From the NCBI GenBank assembly GCA_017853785.1, contig JAFMIX010000012.1:1-16963 (forward strand): a stretch of 16,963 nt of DNA. The letters are read 5' to 3'. The translations under genes and the position numbers were made by a program. This DNA comes from Verrucomicrobiales bacterium (GTDB lineage: Bacteria; Verrucomicrobiota; Verrucomicrobiia; Limisphaerales; JAFMIX01). The notes under the pieces are model-generated. The model worked only from the letters and a program-made list of their open reading frames with translations. It did no database searches and was not told where the DNA came from. Positions 6,006 to 14,025 of this stretch are shown here, one piece after another. Position 1 is the first letter of the stretch. Each line of letters starts with the position of its first letter.

Positions 6006-7151
6006 ATGAGCAACACACACAATGAGCCGGCCATCCCGGCAGCCGCCAATTATGGCACGGGGTATCTCGAGATTTCGGAGAAGGGTTTCGGCTTCCTCCG
6101 GACGCCGCAAAACCACTTCACCCCCAAACCCGCCGATGTTTTCGTCACGCCTGATACCATCAAGCGCCATTTCCTGCGCGAAGGCAGCCTCGTGGCCGGG
6201 CCGACGCAGCCGCCCCATCGCGGCAACAGCCCCCAACTCCGGTCCGTGGACACCGTCAACAACATCCCCTTTGCCGACTACACCAAGGTCGTCCGCTTCG
6301 AGAACCTGACCACCATCGACCCCATCGAGAAATTCACCCTCGAAACCTCGCCAGACCTCATCGAGACGCGCGTCATCGACCTCGTCACGCCCATCGGCAA
6401 AGGCACCCGCGGCCTCATCGTCGCCCCGCCGCGCACCGGCAAGACCACCATCCTCAAGCAGATTGCCAACGCCATCACCACCAACCACCCCGAAGTCCAC
6501 TGCATCGTGCTGCTCATCGACGAGCGGCCCGAGGAAGTCACCGACTTCCAGCGCTCGGTGAAGGCCGAAGTCATCGCCTCCTCGAACGACCAGGACCTGG
6601 ACACGCACGTCCGCCTTTCACGCTTCGTCATCGAACGCTGCCGCCGCATCGTCGAGGCCGGCAAAGACGTCTTCGTGTTGCTCGACTCCATCACCCGCGT
6701 GGCCCGCGCCTACAACAGCGTCCACAGCGGCAGCGGTCGCACCATGTCCGGCGGTGTGGATGCCCGCGCGCTGGAAATCCCGCGCAAGATGTTCGCCTCC
6801 GCGCGCAAGATTGAGGAAGGCGGCTCGCTCACCATCCTCGCCACCGCGCTCGTAGACACCGGTTCGCGCATGGACGAATTGATTTTCCAGGAGTTCAAAG
6901 GCACCGGCAACATGGAGCTCATCCTCGACCGCAAGCTCTCCGATCGCCGTTTGTATCCGGCCATCGACATCCCCAAGAGCGGCACGCGCAAGGAGGAGAA
7001 ACTTTTTCCCGCAAAGAATCTCGAAGCCATCCGCAAACTCCGCCGCACGATGGTGGACCTCAATCCCATTGAAGCGATGGAGACGCTCACCGCCGCGCTC
7101 AAGAAGCACAAGACCAACGACGAACTGTTGGCCAAGCTCGACAAGGGCTGA
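6006..7151 (+). CDS. rho: Transcription termination factor Rho
   Basis: Hexameric RNA-dependent ATPase that translocates on nascent RNA and releases RNA polymerase. The cold-shock-like RNA-binding domain spans about 17-100 (GYLEISEKGFGFLR). The RecA-type motor follows: Walker A APPRTGKTT at 140-148, LLIDERPEEVTDFQR at 169-183, Walker B VFVLLDS at 222-228, the Q-loop region VHSGSGRTMSGGVDA at 239-253, EEGGSLTILATAL at 270-282, and DTGSRMDELIFQEFKGTGNMEL ending at 305. At 381 residues it lacks the N-terminal helix bundle of E. coli Rho (about 47 residues). The start is secure: a good AGGAG lies 9 bases upstream and an in-frame TAG at 5991-5993 rules out an extension. It is flanked by its own promoter and terminator, so it is monocistronic. 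Confidence 0.97.
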   Translation: MSNTHNEPAIPAAANYGTGYLEISEKGFGFLRTPQNHFTPKPADVFVTPDTIKRHFLREGSLVAGPTQPPHRGNSPQLRSVDTVNNIPFADYTKVVRFENLTTIDPIEKFTLETSPDLIETRVIDLVTPIGKGTRGLIVAPPRTGKTTILKQIANAITTNHPEVHCIVLLIDERPEEVTDFQRSVKAEVIASSNDQDLDTHVRLSRFVIERCRRIVEAGKDVFVLLDSITRVARAYNSVHSGSGRTMSGGVDARALEIPRKMFASARKIEEGGSLTILATALVDTGSRMDELIFQEFKGTGNMELILDRKLSDRRLYPAIDIPKSGTRKEEKLFPAKNLEAIRKLRRTMVDLNPIEAMETLTAALKKHKTNDELLAKLDKG

Positions 7152-7171
7152 TCCCAATCTCACGACCAGAA

Positions 7172-7202
7172 CGGCGGGACTTCAATGTTCCGCCGGTTTT
7201 TG
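7172..7202 (+). terminator. Rho-independent terminator after rho
   Basis: A 9-bp stem with one G.T pair (7172-7180 with 7187-7195) and a 6-base loop are followed by GTTTTTG. It lies 20 bases after the rho stop codon. Confidence 0.75.
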
Positions 7203-7218
7203 TCGGCACATTGGCGGA

Positions 7219-7247
7219 TTGCTGAGCCGGAGCGATTCCGCTATGGC
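7219..7247 (+). promoter_or_regulatory. Putative promoter of the WYL regulator gene
   Basis: TTGCTG (7219-7224), a 17-base spacer and TATGGC (7242-7247), 3/6 to the -10 box. The start would fall near 7254, immediately before the ATG at 7256, implying a leaderless or nearly leaderless message. Confidence 0.38.
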
Positions 7248-7255
7248 TATCCGCA

Positions 7256-8242
7256 ATGAGCCAGCCACCAATCGCCACCCCGCACTCCCGCCCGCCGCTG
7301 GAGCGCATGCTCCGCATTCATCAGGCGATTCAATCCGGCAAATATCCCAACGGCACCCAACTCGCCGCCGAACTCGAAGTCTCCACCAAGTCCATCCAGC
7401 GCGATCTGGATTTCATGCGCGATCGCATGGAGCTCCCCATCGCCTACGACGCCATCCGCCACGGCTATTTCTATTCCGGCGAGGTCAGCGCCTTTCCCAC
7501 GATGCAGATCACCGAGGGCGAAATTTTCGCGCTCGTCCTCGCCGAAAAAGCACTCCAGCAATATCGCGGCACGAACTTGGAGAAGCCCCTCCTCTCCGCC
7601 ATCCGTAAGATGGAACAGGCGTTGCCCGACACCATCTCGCTCACCCTCGCCGACCTCGAGCACACCATTTCCTTCCGTACCCGTGCCGAGCAGATTCTGA
7701 ATCTGGAAATCTTCGACGTGCTCGCCAAGGCCGCCGCGCAGCGGCAGCAACTCGAAATCGCCTACCGCAAACCCGGCCAGCGCGCGCCTGAATTGCGCCG
7801 CGTGGACCCGTATCACCTCGCGAACATCAACGGCGAATGGTATCTCTTCGCCTACGACCACGCGCGCGCTGACATCCGCACCTTCGTGCCCGCGCGCATG
7901 GAATCCGCGAAGCGCACCGGCAAGACCTTTCCGCGCCCGCAAAAATTTTCCCTCGAAAAGCGCCTGCGCGGCAGCTTCGGCGTCCATTCCGGCGCGGGCG
8001 AATTTGCCGTCGTCCTCCGCTTCAACGCCCGCGCCGCCGCCTACGTCCGCGAAAAGAAATGGCACGAGTCGCAGGAACTCCGCGACCTCAAGAACGGCGG
8101 CGTGGAATTGCGCCTCAAGCTCTCCAGCCTCGTGGAGATCGAGCGTTGGGTCCTGAGCTGGGGCGGCGATGCCACCGTCGTCCAGCCGCGCGAACTGGCG
8201 GAATCCGTCCGCGCCGCCGCCCGGCGGATTCTGGCAGATTAA
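7256..8242 (+). CDS. HTH-WYL domain transcription regulator
   Basis: Predicted DNA-binding regulator that senses a ligand through a WYL domain. Residues 15-60 form a DeoR-like winged helix-turn-helix (LERMLRIHQAIQ, then TQLAAELEVSTKSIQRDLDFMR). The WYL domain covers about 145-225 with the signature EWYLFAYD at 194-201 and the basic motif DIRTFVPARM at 206-215. The C-terminal part (about 235-328) matches the WCX-type extension seen in 300-340-residue members. The ligand is unknown; WYL domains in other proteins bind nucleic acid or small ligands. It lies 63 bases upstream of the FAD/Fe-S dehydrogenase on the same strand, so that gene is a candidate target. Nothing nearby suggests a phage-defence setting. 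Family is sure, target and ligand are not. Confidence 0.92.
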   Translation: MSQPPIATPHSRPPLERMLRIHQAIQSGKYPNGTQLAAELEVSTKSIQRDLDFMRDRMELPIAYDAIRHGYFYSGEVSAFPTMQITEGEIFALVLAEKALQQYRGTNLEKPLLSAIRKMEQALPDTISLTLADLEHTISFRTRAEQILNLEIFDVLAKAAAQRQQLEIAYRKPGQRAPELRRVDPYHLANINGEWYLFAYDHARADIRTFVPARMESAKRTGKTFPRPQKFSLEKRLRGSFGVHSGAGEFAVVLRFNARAAAYVREKKWHESQELRDLKNGGVELRLKLSSLVEIERWVLSWGGDATVVQPRELAESVRAAARRILAD

Positions 8243-8257
8243 GTCTCGCGAATTCCG

Positions 8258-8286
8258 TTGTCCGCCGGCCCGGACGTTTCTACACT
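8258..8286 (+). promoter_or_regulatory. Promoter of the FAD/Fe-S dehydrogenase gene
   Basis: TTGTCC (8258-8263), a 17-base spacer and TACACT (8281-8286), 4/6 to the -10 box. The start would lie near 8293, 13 bases before the ATG at 8306. The TTG that could be read as an upstream start codon is therefore more likely the -35 element. Confidence 0.5.
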
Positions 8287-8305
8287 GACCGCGTCTGCTC
8301 GCAAC

Positions 8306-11128
8306 ATGACGCCGACGCAACAACACGCGACGCTCGCCACGGCGAACGGAGAAGTCGTCTTCGACAAACTCACACGCGCGCTCTACGCCACCGACGCCTC
8401 GCACCATGAAATCGAGCCGCTCGCCGTCGGATTCCCCCGCACCGCCGCCCAAGCCGCCTCCATGATTCAGGCCGCAGCCGCAGCCGGTCTCTCCGTCACC
8501 CCACGCGGCGCCGGCACGGGCCTCGTCGGCGGCGCGTTGGGCGACGGCCTGGTGATTGATTTCGCCCGGCACAACCGCGAGATCAGCGACTTCGACCCGC
8601 TGCGGCGCACCGTCCGCGTCGGCGCAGGCGTGGTGCTGGACCAGCTCAATCAATTCCTCAAGCCCCACGGTTTCTGCTTCGGCCCGGATGTGGCCACGAG
8701 TTCCCGCGCCACCATCGGCGGAATGATCGCCAACAACTCCTCCGGCGCCCGCAGCCCGCACTACGGCACGACCGCCGACCACGTGACCGCCGTGGAAATC
8801 GTCCTCGCCGACGGCAGCACCGCCACCGTCAGCGCCAAGCGCGACACGCTCCTGCCCCAACGCGAACTGCTCGAGGACATCGCCGCGCTCAACGGCCTGC
8901 TGGTGGCTGAACAGTTTCCGCCCGGCCTCGTCAAGCGCCTGCCTGGCTACGCCCTCGACCGCATGGTCCGCGAACCGGGCAATCTCATCAACGCCCTCGC
9001 CGGCAGCGAAGGCACGCTCGCCGGCATCATAAGCGCCGAGTTAAAGATCCTGCCGATGCCGAAGGAACTGGGCGTGGGTTTGGTCTTCTTCGATTCCATC
9101 ACCGAGGCATTGCAGGCCACGGTGGAATTGGTTGACCTGCAGCCCGTCGCCATCGAACACCTCGACCGCATCCTCATCGACCAGACGCGCGGCCATCGGG
9201 ATTTTCAGGCGGCGCGGCACCTGCTGGATTTCGACGCGCAACCGTGTGCAGCAGTCCTAGCGGTGGAATTTTACGGTGACGTGGAGGCCAAGCTCGCCGC
9301 GCTTGAATGCAAAAAAATCGGCGTGCGCAAACGCATCCTGCAGACGCTCGCGGAGGTGAACCAGTTCTGGGCGTTGCGCAAGGCCGGCCTCTCGCTGCTC
9401 ACCAGCCGCCGCGGCGACGCGAAGCCGGTGACGTGCATCGAGGACACCGCCGTGCGGCCGAAAGATTTGCCGGCCTATTATGCCGGCCTGAGCGACATCA
9501 TGCAGCGGCTCGATCTGGAGGCGTCCTTCTACGGCCATGCGGCGGCGGGCCTGCTGCACGTGCGGCCCGTGCTGGACCTGCATGCGCCCGCCGACCTGGT
9601 GAAATTCCGGCAAGTCACGGAGGAAGTCGCCGCGCTGGTGCGGCAGTTCCGCGGCTCGTTCTGTGCGGAACATGGCGTGGGGCTCAGCCGCACGGAATTT
9701 CTGAGGGCGCAGGTCGGCGACGAACTTTACAAGCTGATGCGCGAGATCAAAGCCTCGTTCGACCCGCACCGGCTGTTCAATCCCGGCAAGATCATCGGCG
9801 ACGGCCGCTACAAACTCGACACCCACCTGCGCCGCAACGTGACCGCGCCCCTCGAACTCAACTTCGTCCCCACGCTGGCGTTCGCCGCGCGCGACGAATC
9901 GTTTATTGCCAACCTCGAGCAATGCAACGGCTGCGGCGGCTGCCGCAAGGACTCGCCGACGATGTGCCCCACGTACATTGCCACCGGCGACGAACTCATG
10001 TCCACGCGCGGCCGCGCGAACATCATCCGCACCGTCCTCGGCGCGCCCGGCGAGCCGGACGCGGCGGCCTTGGAAGCAGCCTTGAGCAACTGCCTTTCCT
10101 GCCGCGCCTGCGTGAACGAGTGTCCGTCCAACGTCAACCTGCCGCTGCTCAAGGCGGAACTGCAATTCGCCCGCACCCGCGCCCACGGCCTCACATTCCG
10201 CCAGCGCATCTTCAGCGGCCCCGACCACTTGGGCGCGCTCGGCTGCAAATTTCCGTGGCTGGCGAACATGATTGTGGATTCCTATTTCGCGCGGCAGGTG
10301 CTCGCGCGCGTGCTGGGTATTTCTCCACAACGCGCACTGCCGCACTACACGCGCGAACGGTTCGATGTCTGGTTCGCCAAACGCCCGCCCGCGCCCAAAC
10401 GCCTCAAGCGCGACCGCGTCATTCTTTGGGACGACACCTACGCGCGCTACCACGAGCCCCACATCGGCCAGGCCGCCGTGAAGGTGCTCGAGGCCGCGGG
10501 CTTTGAAGTCATTCTCCCCACGCAGCGGGAATGTTGCGGCCGCCCGGCGTTCAGCCAGGGACATCTGCACAAAGCGATGCGCCTAGGCCGGCACAACCTG
10601 GACATGTTGCACGTCAAAGGCAGCCTCATCCCGATTCTGTTTCTGGAGCCGTCGTGCTACTCCATGTTCGCCGAGGATTACCGGGAGTTGAAACTTCCCG
10701 GCGCGGAAGACGTCGCCGCGCGGTGTTTTCTCTTCGAGGAATTTGTGGACGACCTGCTGCGGCGCGAGCCGGGCGTGTTGCGGTTCAAGCCCGACATCGC
10801 CAACGTCGTCGTGCACGCGCATTGCCACACCAAGGCGCTCACCGAAGCGGGCTTCATGCATCGGCTCGCAGCGCGGCTGCCCGAGCGGCGCGTGACGGTC
10901 ATCGACACCGGCTGCTGCGGCATGGCCGGCGCGTTCGGGATGCAGACGGCGAAATACGATCTCTCCATGCAAGTCGCCGCACCGCTGGCAAAAAAATTAA
11001 AGGAGCAGCCTTTTGGCACCGTTGTGATAGCCTCAGGGACGAGTTGCCGGCAACAGATCGCCTCGCTCGCGCCGGTGCGCCCGCGGCACATGGCCGAAGT
11101 CCTGGCGGCGGCACTGGCAAACGGCTGA
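8306..11128 (+). CDS. FAD-linked and Fe-S cluster dehydrogenase, YdiJ / D-2-hydroxyacid type
   Basis: Large two-part oxidoreductase of 940 residues. The N-terminal half is a PCMH/VAO-type FAD domain (TPRGAGTGLVGGALGDG at about 65-81, GGMIANNSSGARS at 138-150, ALAGSEGTLAGI at 230-241) with an FAD-oxidase C-terminal domain. EHGVGLSRTEF and FDPHRLFNPGKII precede the Fe-S part. Cys540, 543, 546 and 554, and Cys596, 599, 602 and 606, are placed for two [4Fe-4S] clusters of ferredoxin type. Two CCG domains end the protein (CCGRP at 743-747, CCGMAG at 870-875). This fusion is the YdiJ/GlcD-GlpC-like family, with D-2-hydroxyglutarate or D-lactate as known substrates of relatives. The substrate here is not determined, and electrons may pass to quinone. 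I chose ATG 8306 over the upstream TTG at 8258, which is a -35 box. Confidence 0.92.
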   Translation: MTPTQQHATLATANGEVVFDKLTRALYATDASHHEIEPLAVGFPRTAAQAASMIQAAAAAGLSVTPRGAGTGLVGGALGDGLVIDFARHNREISDFDPLRRTVRVGAGVVLDQLNQFLKPHGFCFGPDVATSSRATIGGMIANNSSGARSPHYGTTADHVTAVEIVLADGSTATVSAKRDTLLPQRELLEDIAALNGLLVAEQFPPGLVKRLPGYALDRMVREPGNLINALAGSEGTLAGIISAELKILPMPKELGVGLVFFDSITEALQATVELVDLQPVAIEHLDRILIDQTRGHRDFQAARHLLDFDAQPCAAVLAVEFYGDVEAKLAALECKKIGVRKRILQTLAEVNQFWALRKAGLSLLTSRRGDAKPVTCIEDTAVRPKDLPAYYAGLSDIMQRLDLEASFYGHAAAGLLHVRPVLDLHAPADLVKFRQVTEEVAALVRQFRGSFCAEHGVGLSRTEFLRAQVGDELYKLMREIKASFDPHRLFNPGKIIGDGRYKLDTHLRRNVTAPLELNFVPTLAFAARDESFIANLEQCNGCGGCRKDSPTMCPTYIATGDELMSTRGRANIIRTVLGAPGEPDAAALEAALSNCLSCRACVNECPSNVNLPLLKAELQFARTRAHGLTFRQRIFSGPDHLGALGCKFPWLANMIVDSYFARQVLARVLGISPQRALPHYTRERFDVWFAKRPPAPKRLKRDRVILWDDTYARYHEPHIGQAAVKVLEAAGFEVILPTQRECCGRPAFSQGHLHKAMRLGRHNLDMLHVKGSLIPILFLEPSCYSMFAEDYRELKLPGAEDVAARCFLFEEFVDDLLRREPGVLRFKPDIANVVVHAHCHTKALTEAGFMHRLAARLPERRVTVIDTGCCGMAGAFGMQTAKYDLSMQVAAPLAKKLKEQPFGTVVIASGTSCRQQIASLAPVRPRHMAEVLAAALANG

Positions 11129-11130
11129 TC

Positions 11131-11952
<822 letters not shown>

Positions 11953-11987
11953 CTTTCCGGCAAGGCAAAAAAATCCGGGCTACCATC

Positions 11988-12668
11988 ATGAAACTCACCT
12001 ACTACGGCCATTCCTGTCTCGGCGTCGAAGTCGCCGGCAAAACCCTGATGTTCGACCCGTTCATCACTCCCAACGGCCTAGCCAAGCACATCGACGTTGC
12101 CAAGATCCCCGCCGACTACGTCCTCGTCACCCACGCACACTTTGACCACCTCGCCGACGCCGCGGCCATCGCCAAGCGTTGCGGCGCCACGATTGTTGCC
12201 AACTACGAGATCTGCGAGTGGTTTGGCAAACAGGGTGTGGCGAAAACCCACGGCATGAACCACGGCGGTGCGTGGCGATTCGAATTCGGGCGGGTGAAGC
12301 TCGTGAACGCCATCCACTCCAGCGGCCTGCCGGATGGCAGTTACGGCGGCAACCCCGGCGGCTTCGTCGTCGAGACTGCAGAAGGCAATTTTTACCACTC
12401 CGGCGACACCGCCCTCACGCTGGATATGAAACTCATTGGCGAGAGCACCAAGCTGAATTTCGCCGCGCTCTGCGTGGGGGACAATTTCACCATGGGCGTG
12501 GATGATGCCATCCGCGCTGCCGAGTTTATCCGGTGCGACCAGATTGTGGGCATCCACTACGACACCTTCCCGCCGATTGAGATCAACCGCGCCGAGGCCG
12601 TGGAGAAATTCCGCGCCGCCGGCAAGCAATTGCACCTCGTGCCCATAGGCCAGAGCGTGAGTTTTTGA
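11988..12668 (+). CDS. UPF0173 metal-dependent hydrolase (metallo-beta-lactamase fold)
   Basis: Predicted cytosolic hydrolase of the UPF0173 family, which binds two metal ions through a beta-lactamase-like fold. The physiological substrate of the family is not established. The 226-residue product matches the family length and shows the opening MKLTYYGHSCLGVE, the metal motif THAHFDHLAD at 48-57 (His49, His51, Asp53, His54), His110 in NAIHSSG, YHSGDTAL at 136-143 with Asp140, GVDDAI at 170-175 and GIHYDTFPPIE at 188-198. The ATG at 11988 gives the exact family N-terminus; a longer frame to a TTG at 11928 is less likely. It sits 35 bases after the pseudouridine synthase gene on the same strand, probably in the same unit or from a weak local promoter. 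No clear terminator follows. Confidence 0.94.
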   Translation: MKLTYYGHSCLGVEVAGKTLMFDPFITPNGLAKHIDVAKIPADYVLVTHAHFDHLADAAAIAKRCGATIVANYEICEWFGKQGVAKTHGMNHGGAWRFEFGRVKLVNAIHSSGLPDGSYGGNPGGFVVETAEGNFYHSGDTALTLDMKLIGESTKLNFAALCVGDNFTMGVDDAIRAAEFIRCDQIVGIHYDTFPPIEINRAEAVEKFRAAGKQLHLVPIGQSVSF

Positions 12669-12772
12669 CCGCAAAACCGCCTCTTTTTGGACTGTGTTTC
12701 CAAGTCGGCTATCAATAATCGCGCACCAGCAATGAACATGGTTTCCGGGAAGGAAGCCGGATTGCCATACCT

Positions 12773-13132
12773 ATGAATGGACGAGCGTTTTTTGAATTGT
12801 TTTGTGATGCCTATGAGTGCCTGCCCAAAGACTTCGATGAGACGGTGTTGTTGCTCTGCGTTTTTCCAAACGCCAGTTTACTGGTGCGCCTGCTTTGACG
12901 CCTGAACCGGGAGTTTTTCAGTAAGGACATTGAGCTGATACGTCAGGTCAAACATCTGACGAACACCGAGGACATCCGGCAGGAAATCTGCGACTATTAC
13001 TATCGCTACCCCGCGCGCGGTCTGGTTCGCCGCATTTTGCGGGCGCGTGTTTCAGGACAGCGGTTGCTGGGTTTGGCGGATCATCTGTTCAAGAAAGCTG
13101 GAAACGGCCAACCAACTGCCAGCGCAACCTGA
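12773..13132 (+). pseudogene. Small hypothetical gene interrupted by one in-frame TGA
   Basis: An ATG at 12773 opens a frame of 119 codons that is uninterrupted to 13132 except for a single TGA at 12896-12898 (codon 42). The first part reads MNGRAFFELFCDAYECLPKD and the second contains EFFSKDIELIRQVKHLTN and RARVSGQRLLGLADHLFKK, which looks like real, charged, helical protein on both sides of the stop. TGA in the context LLVRLL-stop-RLN is one transition from CGA (Arg). The stretch is more AT-rich than its neighbours. I do not recognise the family with certainty; I have an impression of short hypothetical proteins in Verrucomicrobiota, which a search must test. No plausible restart codon (ATG or GTG) follows the stop closely. 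It is the only coding signal in the 12669-13212 gap. Confidence 0.55.
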
Positions 13133-13212
13133 AGCGGCGTGCCGATCCTGGCCTGATGGGGATTGCGTCACTTGGGCTGTCCTTGGTTGTGCTTTGCAGG
13201 CCAATTTCGCAA

Positions 13213-14025
13213 TCAACGCAACTTCGGGAAAAACCTCTCCGCCGTGGCGCACGTCGCGGCACTCAATTCCGCCAGCGTGCAGCTTTTCACCTGCGCGACC
13301 GTCTCAGCGATCTCCATGACGTAGGCTGGTTCGCAGCGTTTGCCGCGATACGGCACGGGCGCGAGATACGGGCAGTCCGTCTCGAGCATGAACTTATCGA
13401 GCGGCGTGGCAGCGACGGCGTCCCGGATGTTCTGGCCGTTCTTGAAGGTGACGATGCCGGTGTAGCTCACAAGCCAGCCGACCGCCAAAATTTTTTCTAA
13501 TCGCGCCACGCTTTCGCCGAAGCAATGGAACACGCCGCGCGTCTTGCGGGCGAACGGCTGGATCTGCGCGAACAGGTCATCGAACGAACTGCGCTGGTGG
13601 ATGACGCAGTTCAAGCCGGTTTCCGCGGCGACTTCGAGTTGCTGCGCGAAAATCTCGGCCTGCTTGCGTTTGTAAGCTTCGTCATCCGCCGCGCTGCCAC
13701 CGTTGGCGCTGGGCAGCCGGTAGTAATCCAGCCCGCACTCGCCGATGGCGACGGCCTTGGGATGGCGCGCGAGCTCGCGGAGTTCGGCGCGGATGTCGGC
13801 GGGGGCTTCGTGGGCGTTGCTGGGATGCCAACCGACGGCGGCGTAAATCATCGGGTGCTGCTCGGCAAGGGCGAGCGCGCGGCGGCTGCTGGCAAGGTCG
13901 GTGGCGATGGAGATTAGCTTGGTGATGCCGGCGGCTTGGGCGCGGGCGAGGAGCTCGACGAAGTCGGGCTTGAAATCGTCGTAGTCGAGGTGGGCGTGGG
14001 TTTCGTAGAAGACGGGAACGCTCAT
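13213..14025 (-). CDS. TatD-family metal-dependent DNase/hydrolase
   Basis: Predicted TIM-barrel metallohydrolase of the TatD family, members of which are 3'-5' exonucleases active in DNA repair or DNA clean-up. The 270-residue product has the metal ligands in order: THAHLD at 9-14 (His10, His12), GECGLDYY at 95-102 (Glu96), VIHQR at 141-145 (His143), FHCFG at 166-170 (His167) and LETDCPYL at 214-221 (Asp217). Typical length is 255-275. The ATG at 14025 overlaps the stop of the upstream TIGR03790 gene by four bases (ATGA), so translation is likely coupled. An upstream open frame to 14115 lies inside that gene and is rejected. It is the last gene of the operon. The HxR motif at His143 reads HQR, as in many TatD proteins. 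Confidence 0.93.
   Translation of the reverse strand: MSVPVFYETHAHLDYDDFKPDFVELLARAQAAGITKLISIATDLASSRRALALAEQHPMIYAAVGWHPSNAHEAPADIRAELRELARHPKAVAIGECGLDYYRLPSANGGSAADDEAYKRKQAEIFAQQLEVAAETGLNCVIHQRSSFDDLFAQIQPFARKTRGVFHCFGESVARLEKILAVGWLVSYTGIVTFKNGQNIRDAVAATPLDKFMLETDCPYLAPVPYRGKRCEPAYVMEIAETVAQVKSCTLAELSAATCATAERFFPKLR

Noticed and set aside
8258..8305. TTG at 8258 as the start of the dehydrogenase
   Set aside because: It coincides with a TTGTCC -35 box that has a good -10 partner 17 bases downstream; ATG 8306 follows at a sensible distance.
7247..8860. A 537-codon open frame on the minus strand across the WYL regulator and the start of the dehydrogenase
   Set aside because: It spans two well-supported genes on the opposite strand and their promoter gap, and its product is a low-complexity Gly/Ala/Glu/Val mixture.
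9257..10570. A 437-codon minus-strand frame
   Set aside because: Antisense to the Fe-S dehydrogenase, which has clear cysteine motifs; the frame has no recognisable domain.
10531..11130. A 200-codon N-terminal extension of the pseudouridine synthase
   Set aside because: It overlaps the dehydrogenase gene out of frame; ATG 11131 gives a normal RluA-family N-terminus.
12896..12898. Selenocysteine recoding of the TGA in the small frame
   Set aside because: I see no obvious bacterial SECIS-like hairpin directly after the TGA, and the context fits an Arg codon mutated by one transition.
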